Notes under the pieces: model-generated
What the model was told of the DNA's origin: nothing
The model's input: the letters and a program-made list of their open reading frames with translations, nothing else
The model's database searches: none
Position numbers and translations under genes: made by a program
Assembly (NCBI GenBank): GCA_027311945.1
Contig: DAICXZ010000009.1
Coordinates: forward strand, 178,243 to 242,242
From: Erythrobacter sp.
GTDB lineage: Bacteria > Pseudomonadota > Alphaproteobacteria > Sphingomonadales > Sphingomonadaceae
Length of the DNA stretch: 64,000 bases
Direction: 5' to 3'
In this document: in pieces, positions 1-7,372 of the stretch
Position numbering within the stretch: position 1 is the stretch's first letter
How the letters are laid out: every line of letters starts with the position of its first letter

Positions 1-2
1 CG

Positions 3-173
3 CGCGACCGCACCGCGCAGGTCTTTGCCGCCGTGTGGGACCAGACCGACCCGCGCCTCATTCGCCGCGAGGGGGCCGATCATGCCTTCTCCGGCCGCGG
101 AGACAGCGACTGGCTGTTCACCCAGCTAGTCGCCGCGCTTGACGAACAGGCTCGCCAGCTCGACGTGGATTGA
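3..173 (+). CDS. C-terminal fragment of an unidentified protein, possibly an alpha/beta hydrolase
   Basis: The open frame enters from the left edge and gives 56 residues before a TGA stop. The segment LIRREGADHAFSG followed by a WL..LV.AL helix resembles the end of an alpha/beta hydrolase, where a histidine of the catalytic triad sits in a GADH-type motif. This is only a resemblance in a short tail, so the family is uncertain. The last 48 bases overlap the 3' end of the convergent RNA methyltransferase gene, so the two stop regions are antisense to each other. Confidence 0.5.
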   Translation, partial: RDRTAQVFAAVWDQTDPRLIRREGADHAFSGRGDSDWLFTQLVAALDEQARQLDVD

Positions 174-1331
174 CCAGCGGAACTGGCCGACCGGGCGCAA
201 TTCCACCAACTCGTACCCAGCTTCGGTCAAAGCGGTGGCATCACGCGCCCAGCTTGACGGGTTGCAGCTGATATAGACCACGCGTTCCACACCCGAAGCG
301 GCGATCTGTTCAACCTGCATCCGGGCCCCGGCGCGCGGCGGGTCAAGCACGATGCCGTCGAAGGCGCGCAGCTCTTCGGCCCGCAGCGGGTTACGGAACA
401 GATCGCGGTGCGAGGCCTCCAGCTGCAAGCCTGCCTTCGCGCCCGCCGTGCGGCACGCGAGCAAGGCCGCCCGCTCCGCCTCGGCGGCCAGCACCTTGCG
501 GCCCTCGCCCAGCGCCAGCGCAAAGGTGCCGAGCCCGCTGAACAGGTCCGCCACATTGGCACACCCCGCAAGCCATTCCTGCGCCGCGCCGACCAGCGCC
601 GCTTCGCCGTCAGTGGTCGCTTGCAGGAACGCGCCGGGCGGGCAGGCCACCGGAATGCCAGACAGCGTGACCGTCACCGGCTCCGGCTCCCAGAACCCCT
701 CAGCGCCATAACCCTGATCGAGCGAGAGGCGCGCAAAGCCCGATCGGCGGCACAGATCGAGCAGGTCTTCGGTCTGCTCCAGCCCCTCGGGCATGAAGCC
801 CGACAACAGGCAATCGACACCCTGATCGAGCAAGGCCAGCTCCACCCCGATGGAGAACTTGCCCTTCAGCTTGCCGAAGTAGGCCGCCAGTGTGTCGCGC
901 GCCGCCATCAGTTCGGGTCGCAGCACATGGCATTCGCGCATGTCGACGACCTTGTGCGAGCCGCCCTCGTTGAAGCCTATCACGGCGCGACCGCCGCCGT
1001 TGATCGCGCGCAGCGAGGCGCGGCGGCGCGACATCGGTGGCGACATGTGCGGCGCGGTGACGAGGCCCGGCACGAGGCCCTGCCCTTCGGCGGCGTTGAC
1101 CACCCGGTCGCGCACGAAGCCTGCCAGAGCCTCGTCGTCGCAATGCTGCAACTGGCACCCGCCGCACTTGCCGAAGTGGCGGCAGGGCGGCGTGGCATGG
1201 TGCGGCCCAGGTGTGACCACACCCTCCGCGCTCACGGTGTCGCCGGGGGCCGCATAGCGGACGTGACGCCCGCCCGCGGTAACGCCATCGCCCTTGGCGG
1301 CGACGCGGATGATCTGTTCGGTTTCGCTCAC
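126..1331 (-). CDS. rlmD: TrmA/RumA-family 23S rRNA (uracil-C5)-methyltransferase
   Basis: A 401-residue SAM-dependent RNA methyltransferase of the TrmA/RumA family, which makes 5-methyluridine in rRNA or tRNA. A shortened TRAM-like segment occupies residues 1-40. Cysteines C50, C56, C59 and C134 fit the four ligands of the RumA [4Fe-4S] cluster. A Rossmann core follows (DLFSGLGTFAL, then LDPPRAGA near 330), and the catalytic nucleophile is C356 in YISCNPSSWARD. The HVELASLF end is typical. The start is GTG inside a 4-base GTGA overlap with the stop of the upstream nnr gene, which implies translational coupling. The exact target uridine (RlmD, RlmC or TrmA type) cannot be read from sequence. 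The 3' end overlaps the convergent partial gene. Confidence 0.85.
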   Translation of the reverse strand: MSETEQIIRVAAKGDGVTAGGRHVRYAAPGDTVSAEGVVTPGPHHATPPCRHFGKCGGCQLQHCDDEALAGFVRDRVVNAAEGQGLVPGLVTAPHMSPPMSRRRASLRAINGGGRAVIGFNEGGSHKVVDMRECHVLRPELMAARDTLAAYFGKLKGKFSIGVELALLDQGVDCLLSGFMPEGLEQTEDLLDLCRRSGFARLSLDQGYGAEGFWEPEPVTVTLSGIPVACPPGAFLQATTDGEAALVGAAQEWLAGCANVADLFSGLGTFALALGEGRKVLAAEAERAALLACRTAGAKAGLQLEASHRDLFRNPLRAEELRAFDGIVLDPPRAGARMQVEQIAASGVERVVYISCNPSSWARDATALTEAGYELVELRPVGQFRWSIHVELASLFVKRGD

Positions 1332-2722
1332 AGGAAGGCCTCATAGGCTCCCGGAACCTGCGAGACCAGATCGCTTGCTGAGAAGGCAGGCCCGGCGCGC
1401 AGCGCGGCTTCGCGATGGAGCCAGCAGCCGTTCTGCGCCGCCTGAAACGCGCTCGCTTCGCCAACCGCTAGCTGGCTGGCGATCAGGCCCGCCAGCACGT
1501 CGCCGGTGCCTGCCGTTGAGAGCCAGCTTGGCGCGGGCGGCATGAAAACCGGCGGGCGGCCAGGCGCGGCGATGATCGTATCCGGCCCCTTGGCCACCAG
1601 CACACCCTCGATTGCTTCGGCCAGCTCGGTGAGCTGATCGAGCCGGTCGGGCTCCGAGCTGGCGAAGGCGTTGCCGATGGCATCGAGTTCGCCCGCATGC
1701 GGCGTGAGCACCAACGGCGCGGTGCGCTCTTCCAGCATCTCGGGTTCGAGCAGCACCAGCGCATCGGCATCGCAGACGGTCGGCAGGTCGCAGGCGAGCA
1801 CCCATGAGAGGACGGAGCGCGCCTCTTCCGAGCGGCCCAGCCCCGGCCCGATGAGCACGGCGGCGATGCGCGGATCGGTCGCGAGGGCGGGCATCGCCTC
1901 GGCGGCCACCACCAGATCGGGCGGCACACCCGGCAGCTGCTCGTGATCGCTGTAGAGCTTCACATAGCCCGCCCCGCCATGCATCGCCGCGCGCGAGGCC
2001 AGCACGCCGGCACCGGGCATCTCGCCGCCGATCACCGCCAGCAACCCGCGTGAGTACTTGTGAGCATCGCGTTCGGGCACGAACAGCGTGGGGCGCTCGG
2101 ACAGGCTTGCAGCGCCATCCTCCGGCTCAACACCGATGTCGACGAGCCGCATATCGCCCATGATCGCCTGCGCGGGCATCATCCAGTGGGCCAGCTTCCA
2201 CGCCCCCAGCGCGATGGTCAGGCTGTAGACCGGGAGCACGTCGTTGAGCAGTTCGCCGCTGTCGGCGTCGATCCCGCTCGGCAGGTCGATGGCGACCCAG
2301 TGATCATGGGCATAGCTCAGCTCGATCAGCAGCCGGTGCAGATCGCCAGAGAGAGGGCGCGACAGGCCCGTGCCGAACAAGCAATCGACGAGCACTGCGC
2401 CCTTCGCCGTCGCCACCGGCTCGCCGCCCCAGCGTTTGCGCGCCTCTTTCGCGGCATCGGTGGTGGGCGCGCGCGGAGCGACCACCTCGACCGGAACGCC
2501 GCGTGTCGCCAGCACGCGGGCGACCACATAGCCATCGCCGCCGTTGTTGCCGGGGCCGCACAGCACCGTGACCTTGCGCCCCGCCGCCATGCGGAACACC
2601 CAGTCCGCCGCGCCATGCCCGGCGCGTTCCATCAGTTCGGTAACGCTGGTGCCGCCTGCGATGAGGCTCTCTTCCGCGCTGCGCATCTGCGCTGCGGTGA
2701 GGATCTGGTTCGGTGCTTCCAT
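1328..2722 (-). CDS. nnr: Bifunctional NAD(P)HX epimerase/dehydratase
   Basis: A 464-residue fusion that repairs hydrated NADH and NADPH. The N-terminal YjeF_N epimerase half carries GPGNNGGDGYVVARVL at about residues 56-71. The C-terminal ADP-dependent dehydratase half has a ribokinase-like fold, with LTPHAGEL, VAKGPDTIIAAP and the catalytic STAGTGD motif at about 402-408. The length matches full bifunctional Nnr. Its stop overlaps the rlmD start by 4 bases, and its start lies 4 bases after the stop of the upstream lipoprotein gene, so the three genes look like one operon. Both catalytic halves appear intact. Confidence 0.93.
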   Translation of the reverse strand: MEAPNQILTAAQMRSAEESLIAGGTSVTELMERAGHGAADWVFRMAAGRKVTVLCGPGNNGGDGYVVARVLATRGVPVEVVAPRAPTTDAAKEARKRWGGEPVATAKGAVLVDCLFGTGLSRPLSGDLHRLLIELSYAHDHWVAIDLPSGIDADSGELLNDVLPVYSLTIALGAWKLAHWMMPAQAIMGDMRLVDIGVEPEDGAASLSERPTLFVPERDAHKYSRGLLAVIGGEMPGAGVLASRAAMHGGAGYVKLYSDHEQLPGVPPDLVVAAEAMPALATDPRIAAVLIGPGLGRSEEARSVLSWVLACDLPTVCDADALVLLEPEMLEERTAPLVLTPHAGELDAIGNAFASSEPDRLDQLTELAEAIEGVLVAKGPDTIIAAPGRPPVFMPPAPSWLSTAGTGDVLAGLIASQLAVGEASAFQAAQNGCWLHREAALRAGPAFSASDLVSQVPGAYEAFL

Positions 2723-2726
2723 AACG

Positions 2727-3167
2727 CTACTGTTTGATCGGCAGACGGTATCGGTCTGCCCCCACGCGCACCTCGACCATGCCCTCGCCGGGCACGACCT
2801 CGGCCTGCTCCATGCCGTCGGCGGTGATCAGGCCTTCGCCCGGAACGCCAAGCTGGAAGCGGCGGAAGCCCCCGTCGGGGTGGCGCAGGATCGCGGTGCG
2901 GCCATCGGCCCCCTCGTGCAGCTCCATGCTGCAATCGCGCGCGAAGGAGCCCGACCCGGCTACCGCGCATTCGACCATCACCGCGCCTTCCGCCAGTTCG
3001 TCCCCACTGGCGCTGCCGCACCCGGCCAGCGTCAGCGCGGCCAGCCCTGCAAGGCCCAAGGTGTGACAGGTGTTACACGGTCCTGAGGCAAAAAACCCGG
3101 CCCGCTCCGACCGCCCCCCGAACACATGGCGAGCACGGCGGCGGAAAAGGAGCGAGGTCAGCATCAT
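2727..3167 (-). CDS. Small putative lipoprotein of unknown function
   Basis: The frame gives up to 146 residues. A hydrophobic segment (LGLAGLAALTLAGCGS, residues about 37-53) ends in an LAGC lipobox, so the mature protein would begin at that cysteine and be lipid-anchored. The roughly 35 residues before the hydrophobic core are too long and Arg-rich for a normal signal peptide, so the true start probably lies further in, though no good ATG/GTG with a ribosome site is visible there. The remainder (about 95 residues) is polar with two further cysteines (VECAV, RDCSM) and no family I recognise. It is the first gene of the set with nnr and rlmD. Confidence 0.65.
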   Translation of the reverse strand: MMLTSLLFRRRARHVFGGRSERAGFFASGPCNTCHTLGLAGLAALTLAGCGSASGDELAEGAVMVECAVAGSGSFARDCSMELHEGADGRTAILRHPDGGFRRFQLGVPGEGLITADGMEQAEVVPGEGMVEVRVGADRYRLPIKQ

Positions 3168-3208
3168 GGCGGCGAGCTTACCCTCGCAAAGCCCCCGTAG
3201 GAAAGGGC

Positions 3209-5074
3209 CTAGGCCCGGTTCTTACCCGTTACCTGTGTAACGTCACGCACCGCGCCCTTCGCGGCGCTGGTGGTCATCGCGGCATAGGCCTGCAAAGCTG
3301 GCGAGACCTTGCGTGCGCGCGGTGCGGCGGGCTGCCAGGCGGCATCGCCCCTGGCTTCCATCTCCGCCCGGCGCGCGGCGAGGTCTGCGTCGGACACTTC
3401 CATCGCGATAGTGCGCCCCGGAATGTCGATGGTGATCACATCGCCTTCTTCGACAAGCCCGATGTTGCCGCCTTCCGCCGCTTCGGGCGAGGCATGGCCG
3501 ATCGAGAGACCCGAGGTGCCGCCCGAGAAGCGCCCGTCGGTCAGCAGGGCGCAGGCTTTGCCGAGGCCCTTCGATTTCAGGTAGCTGGTCGGGTACAGCA
3601 TCTCCTGCATGCCGGGGCCACCGCGCGGGCCTTCGTATCGGATGATGACCACGTCGCCCTCGCCCACCTTGCCCGCAAGGATCGCTTCGACCGCAGCATC
3701 CTGGCTTTCGAACACGCGCGCGGGGCCAGAGAACTTGAGGATGCTCTCGTCGACCCCGGCGGTCTTCACGATGCAGCCATCTTCCGCGATATTGCCGTAA
3801 AGCACCGCGAGGCCGCCATCCTGCGAGAAGGCATGCTTGCCGCTGCGGATCACGCCGTTCTCGCGGTCGCGGTCAAGATCGTCCCAGCGGCGCGACTGGC
3901 TGAAGGCGGTTTGCGTCGGCACACCGCCGGGCGCGGCCTTGTAGAATTCCTGCACCACCGGGTTATTGGTAAGCGTGATGTCCCAGTCGGCCAGCGCATC
4001 GCCGAGTGTCGGCGAGTGGACCGTGGGCAGCGCGGTGTGGAGCAGTCCCGCCCGGTCCAGCTCACCGAGGATCGACATGATCCCGCCTGCACGGTGGACG
4101 TCTTCCATATGCACGTCGTTCTTCGCCGGAGCGACCTTGCACAGGCAGGGCACCTTGCGGCTGAGCCGGTCGATATCGGCCATGGTGAAGTCGACCCCCG
4201 CCTCGTTGGCGGCGGCGAGCAGGTGAAGCACGGTGTTGGTCGAGCCGCCCATCGCGATATCGAGGCTCATCGCGTTTTCGAACGCTTCGAAGCTGGCAAT
4301 ATTGCGCGGCAGGACGCTCTGATCGTCCTCCTCATAGTAGCGCTTGGCCAGCGTTACCACGAGCCGTCCGGCACGCTCGAACAGGCCCTGCCGATCCGAA
4401 TGGGTGGCTAGCTGCGAGCCATTGCCCGGCAGCGACAGGCCCAGCGCCTCGGTCAGGCAATTCATCGAATTGGCGGTAAACATGCCCGAGCACGAACCGC
4501 AGGTGGGGCAGGCCGAACGCTCGATGTCGGCAACCTCTTCGTCCGAGTAGCTTTCGTCGGCGGCGGCGACCATGGCATCGACCAGATCGAGCGCCACTTC
4601 CTTGCCCTTGAGCACGACCTTGCCCGCCTCCATCGGCCCGCCACTCACGAACACGACCGGAATGTTGATCCGCATCGCGGCCATCAGCATGCCGGGGGTG
4701 ATCTTGTCGCAATTGGAGATGCAGACCATGGCATCGGCGCAGTGCGCGTTGACCATGTATTCCACGCTATCGGCGATCAGGTCGCGGCTGGGCAGCGAAT
4801 AGAGCATGCCATCGTGGCCCATGGCGATCCCGTCGTCCACGGCGATGGTGTTGAATTCCTTGGCGACACCGCCCGCTGCCTCGATCTCGCGCGCGACCAG
4901 CTGGCCGAGATCCTTCAGGTGGACGTGGCCGGGCACGAACTGGGTAAAGCTGTTCACCACGGCGATGATCGGCTTGCCGAAGTCGCCATCCTTCATGCCG
5001 GTCGCGCGCCATAGCCCGCGCGCGCCTGCCATGTTGCGGCCGTGGGTGGAGGTGCGGGAACGATAGGCGGGCAT
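3209..5074 (-). CDS. ilvD: Dihydroxy-acid dehydratase
   Basis: A 621-residue enzyme that dehydrates 2,3-dihydroxy acids in valine, leucine and isoleucine synthesis. It matches the long form of the family: [18 protein letters not shown] near the N-terminus, the Fe-S ligand motif CDKITPGM (C122), [17 protein letters not shown] (C189-C195), and [19 protein letters not shown] near residue 510. Mg2+ and cluster motifs are all intact and length is normal. The ATG start is at the family position. It stands alone, with about 100 bp of upstream DNA holding a 14-bp palindrome (5154-5167). Confidence 0.97.
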   Translation of the reverse strand: MPAYRSRTSTHGRNMAGARGLWRATGMKDGDFGKPIIAVVNSFTQFVPGHVHLKDLGQLVAREIEAAGGVAKEFNTIAVDDGIAMGHDGMLYSLPSRDLIADSVEYMVNAHCADAMVCISNCDKITPGMLMAAMRINIPVVFVSGGPMEAGKVVLKGKEVALDLVDAMVAAADESYSDEEVADIERSACPTCGSCSGMFTANSMNCLTEALGLSLPGNGSQLATHSDRQGLFERAGRLVVTLAKRYYEEDDQSVLPRNIASFEAFENAMSLDIAMGGSTNTVLHLLAAANEAGVDFTMADIDRLSRKVPCLCKVAPAKNDVHMEDVHRAGGIMSILGELDRAGLLHTALPTVHSPTLGDALADWDITLTNNPVVQEFYKAAPGGVPTQTAFSQSRRWDDLDRDRENGVIRSGKHAFSQDGGLAVLYGNIAEDGCIVKTAGVDESILKFSGPARVFESQDAAVEAILAGKVGEGDVVIIRYEGPRGGPGMQEMLYPTSYLKSKGLGKACALLTDGRFSGGTSGLSIGHASPEAAEGGNIGLVEEGDVITIDIPGRTIAMEVSDADLAARRAEMEARGDAAWQPAAPRARKVSPALQAYAAMTTSAAKGAVRDVTQVTGKNRA

Positions 5075-5153
5075 TGGACTGGTCCTGACTGAGTTTATTC
5101 GCTTGTGGCTGCGCCCTTAGCGCAGCAGGACGGCGAAGCTAAGCGCTAATGCG

Positions 5154-5167
5154 GTTGCAGCTGCAAC
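5154..5167. promoter_or_regulatory. 14-bp perfect palindrome upstream of ilvD
   Basis: GTTGCAGCTGCAAC is a perfect palindrome in the 100-bp gap between the amidohydrolase stop and the ilvD start, about 80 bases before the ilvD ATG. Its position suits an operator, but no regulator is known for it and the role is inference. Confidence 0.3.
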
Positions 5168-5174
5168 GGCCCGC

Positions 5175-5897
5175 CTAGCCTGCCAGCGCATGCAAGACCG
5201 TCTCGCCCATTTGCGCCAGCAGCCTGGCGAAGCGCGCCTGCCCGGTCTCGTTGGCGATCAGGTCGTTGCGGATCTCTATCGCGCAATAGGGGCGGCCATG
5301 GGCTTCGGCATGCCGGTTCATCGTCGCGTTGAGCTGGCGGCCCGAATAGGGCTCGTTGTCGCCCACGACGAGGCCCTGATCGGCAAAGAACTTCATCGCA
5401 TGCTGCGCGGCGCGGTCGTCTTCGTTGTAGAGAAGTGCGATCTCCCATGGGCGCGGCTCGCCGCGATCTTCCATGCAGGGCGTGAACGAATGGACCGAGA
5501 GGATCAGCGCCGGATCGGCCTCGCCCAGCCAGCTCGCCATCGCGGCGTGATAGGGGCGATGGTAGGCGTTGAGCAGCGCCTCGCGGTCGGCGCCGATGTT
5601 GCCGGGGATCAGGATGCCGTCGCTGACTTCGGGGATCAGGCCTTTGGAATCCTCCTCGCGGTGGAGGTCGATCACGAGGCGGCTGAGTGTGGCGAGGTGC
5701 GCGGCCATGCCGTGCCGCCGGACCAGACGCTCGACCACGCCGGCCGTGCCAATGTCCCAGCCCACGTGCTTATCGAGAACCTCGGCGGTGACGCCCAGTT
5801 CGACGCCTTCGGGAACGTGGTTGGAGGCATGGTCGCAAACGGCAACGATGCCGCCGCGCGTGGGGGTGCCGATCTGGCGGTAGGGGGTGAAGGTCAT
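5175..5897 (-). CDS. N-formylglutamate amidohydrolase family protein
   Basis: A 240-residue member of the N-formylglutamate amidohydrolase family (HutG-like), zinc-type hydrolases that release formate or act on related N-acyl amino acids. Visible motifs are VCDHASNHVP near the N-terminus, the DLHREEDSKGLIP segment, LSVHSFTP and a C-terminal EIRNDLI. I chose the internal ATG (MTFTPYRQ), because the ten extra upstream residues are encoded by the edge of an interspersed repeat and a T-rich tract. No histidine-utilisation genes are nearby, so the physiological substrate is open. It runs in the same direction as ispE but is separated from it by a repeat. Confidence 0.85.
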   Translation of the reverse strand: MTFTPYRQIGTPTRGGIVAVCDHASNHVPEGVELGVTAEVLDKHVGWDIGTAGVVERLVRRHGMAAHLATLSRLVIDLHREEDSKGLIPEVSDGILIPGNIGADREALLNAYHRPYHAAMASWLGEADPALILSVHSFTPCMEDRGEPRPWEIALLYNEDDRAAQHAMKFFADQGLVVGDNEPYSGRQLNATMNRHAEAHGRPYCAIEIRNDLIANETGQARFARLLAQMGETVLHALAG

Positions 5898-5928
5898 GGG
5901 GTCTCTATAACAAAAAAGCCCGCTCATG

Positions 5929-6008
5929 CTGAGCTTGTCGAAGCATTGTCCTTACTTTCGGGCTCGCGCTGAATTCGAAAGGAAAGGGCGGCCCTTCGAC
6001 AAGCTCAG
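5929..6008. repeat. Interspersed inverted repeat, intergenic copy
   Basis: Two perfect 15-base arms face each other: CTGAGCTTGTCGAAG at 5929-5943 and CTTCGACAAGCTCAG at 5994-6008, separated by 50 bases. The repeat fills most of the 138-bp gap between ispE and the amidohydrolase. A related copy with two arm mismatches lies inside dnaE at 18258-18333. Repeats with a TTCGACAAGCTCAG core are, to my knowledge, common in sphingomonad genomes. Confidence 0.8.
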
Positions 6009-6035
6009 GGCGAGCGGAGGTGGCCTATCAATTCT

Positions 6036-6881
6036 TTACCGCAGCTTCCCCGCCATCTGCCACCATTCGCCAGGCATCGCCTTGGTCGCAGCATCGCGGG
6101 CCTCGACGCTGTCAAACAGTGCAAAGCAGGTCGCGCCTGAGCCGGACATTTCGACCTTCCATGCCTCGCTCTTGCCGAGCGCCGCCAGCACCTCGGCGAT
6201 CACCGGGCACTGGCTGATCGCCGGGTCGCGCAGGTCGTTGCGGCCTGCCGCGGCGATTTCACGCGCGGTTCCCTCAGGCATCGGGCCGCGATCAACGCCG
6301 TCCCACGCCTTGAAGACTGGCCCGGTAGCGAGCGGCACGCGCGGGTTGACCAGCAGCACGGGCGTTCCGGCAAGGTCGCTGTCGATGGGTTCGAGATCGG
6401 TCCCCGTCCCGCGCCCGACGCAGGTGACGCTTTCAACACAGGCCGGAACATCGGCGCCGAGCTTGGCGGCGCGTTGGCGCCAGTCGTCGGGAAGGCCGTG
6501 TGCTTGCTTGACCAGCCGGAACAGCGCACCGGCATCGGCGGAGCCACCGCCCAGCCCTGCCGCGACGGGGAGGTTCTTCTCCAGCGTGATCGCGAGGCCG
6601 TCGGGGCGCGGCAGCGCGCCGAGTGCTTGCATGACGATGTTCGCGCCACCATCGAATGCCGGAGCCCCCACCCCCAGCCCCTCCCCCTCGGGGAGGGGAG
6701 ATGTAAGGAAGGTGCCGAACTCGCCGACCACCTGCATCTGGTCCTGCTCGGCACGTTTGGCGAGCAGCGTGTCGCCGCCATCGACGAAGGCGAACAGCGT
6801 TTCGAGCTCGTGATAACCGTCCTCGCGCCGCCTGCGGACATGCAGCGCGAGGTTGATCTTGGCGTAGGCGGTTTCTTGCAT
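6036..6881 (-). CDS. ispE: 4-diphosphocytidyl-2-C-methyl-D-erythritol kinase
   Basis: A 281-residue GHMP kinase that phosphorylates CDP-methylerythritol in the non-mevalonate isoprenoid pathway. The start MQETAYAKINLALHV is the family N-terminus, and LPVAAGLGGGSADAGAL (about 104-120) is the ATP-binding GHMP motif. The ATG overlaps the stop of the DUF559 gene by one base (TGATG), and its ribosome site GGGAGG lies in the end of a 50-bp repeat. Residues about 59-75 (LTSPLPEGEGLGVGAP) are encoded by a GC-rich hairpin and look like an in-frame repeat insertion between family-conserved parts. The kinase core appears intact, so I expect it is functional. Confidence 0.93.
   Translation of the reverse strand: MQETAYAKINLALHVRRRREDGYHELETLFAFVDGGDTLLAKRAEQDQMQVVGEFGTFLTSPLPEGEGLGVGAPAFDGGANIVMQALGALPRPDGLAITLEKNLPVAAGLGGGSADAGALFRLVKQAHGLPDDWRQRAAKLGADVPACVESVTCVGRGTGTDLEPIDSDLAGTPVLLVNPRVPLATGPVFKAWDGVDRGPMPEGTAREIAAAGRNDLRDPAISQCPVIAEVLAALGKSEAWKVEMSGSGATCFALFDSVEARDAATKAMPGEWWQMAGKLR
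6664..6710. repeat. GC-rich hairpin repeat inserted in frame in ispE
   Basis: The arms CCCCTCCCC (6678-6686) and GGGGAGGGG (6690-6698) form a perfect 9-bp stem with a 3-base loop, flanked by C-rich sequence. In the ispE frame it is translated as TSPLPEGEGLGVGAP. Its arms resemble the CCTCCCC/GGGGAGG end of the 50-bp repeats just upstream. Confidence 0.65.
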
Positions 6882-7312
6882 CAATCCTCCCCCACCGGGG
6901 GAGGGGGACCATGCGCAGCATGGTGGAGGGGCACGGGCCGCTGGAAAGCCTCCCGCCCGAACCGCTCCCGACAAATCTCGACTATCCGCACCACGACCGG
7001 CTCAACCTCATCCAGAATTAAACGTGCCGGAATCCGCGTGGTCGCAATCCCCTGCGAGCGCAACCACGCGGAACGCTGCGCATCGCGCGTAGCCGCCCCT
7101 GTATTGTCATGCGCAAACCCGTCAACCTCGATCGCCAGACGAGCCGACGCACAATAGAAATCGAGCACATAGATACCCGCCGGATGCTGGCGGCGAAACT
7201 TGAACCCGCCGGGACGTTGGCGCAGTCCGGTCCATAGCTTGCGCTCAGGCATCGTCATTTCGCTGCGCAATTTGCGGGCGTGTTTCACTGTCTCGCGTGG
7301 TCCGGTGATCAC
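6881..7312 (-). CDS. DUF559 domain endonuclease-like protein (Vsr/PD-(D/E)XK-like)
   Basis: A small protein with the DUF559 fold, related to very-short-patch-repair endonucleases. Seen in order: KHARKLRSEMTMPERKLW, then FKFRRQHPAGIYVLDFYC and RLAIEVDGFAHD, which supply the expected acidic and E-x-D catalytic residues, then the C-terminal strand-helix part. The last ~20 residues (PVPLHHAAHGPPPPVGED) are translated from repeat copy A. Start choice is uncertain: GTG at 7312 has GGAG just upstream; TTG at 7372, directly after the ETF-QO stop, would add 20 residues encoded by repeat copy B; ATG at 7258 would cut into the domain. The TGA shares a base with the ispE ATG. No partner toxin, methylase or transposase adjoins it. 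Its cellular role is unknown. Confidence 0.8.
   Translation of the reverse strand: MITGPRETVKHARKLRSEMTMPERKLWTGLRQRPGGFKFRRQHPAGIYVLDFYCASARLAIEVDGFAHDNTGAATRDAQRSAWLRSQGIATTRIPARLILDEVEPVVVRIVEICRERFGREAFQRPVPLHHAAHGPPPPVGED
6883..6932 (+). repeat. 50-bp repeat, copy A (left end of the DUF559 unit)
   Basis: It starts AATCCTCCCC and ends GGTGGAGGGGC. Two stems are visible: CCTCCCC pairing with GGGGAGG, and CCATGC-GCA-GCATGG. The same architecture and length recur at 7320-7369, 29122-29171 and 29194-29243. The outer end supplies the ispE ribosome site on the minus strand. Confidence 0.85.
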
Positions 7313-7319
7313 CTCTCCA

Positions 7320-7369
7320 GCCCCTCCACCATGCTGCGCATGGTCCCCCTCCCCGTTCCGGGGAGGATT
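7320..7369 (-). repeat. 50-bp repeat, copy B (right end of the DUF559 unit)
   Basis: On the minus strand it reads AATCCTCCCC...GGGGAGGGGGACC, ending GGTGGAGGGGC, nearly identical to copy A and inverted relative to it. It begins 4 bases from the ETF-QO stop codon. Confidence 0.85.
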
Positions 7370-7372
7370 CAA

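Larger units (their letters stand above)
6883..7369. mobile_element. Putative small element: inverted 50-bp repeats enclosing a DUF559 gene
   Basis: Repeat copies at 6883-6932 and 7320-7369 point towards each other and enclose a DUF559 endonuclease gene. The unit is 487 bp and sits exactly between the ispE start and the ETF-QO stop, without breaking either. A second inverted pair with no gene inside is at 29122-29243. Calling it mobile is inference; no target-site duplication is obvious. Confidence 0.4.

Noticed and set aside
5929-6008. CRISPR repeat
   Set aside because: It is a single inverted-arm element with no regularly spaced direct copies or cas genes nearby.
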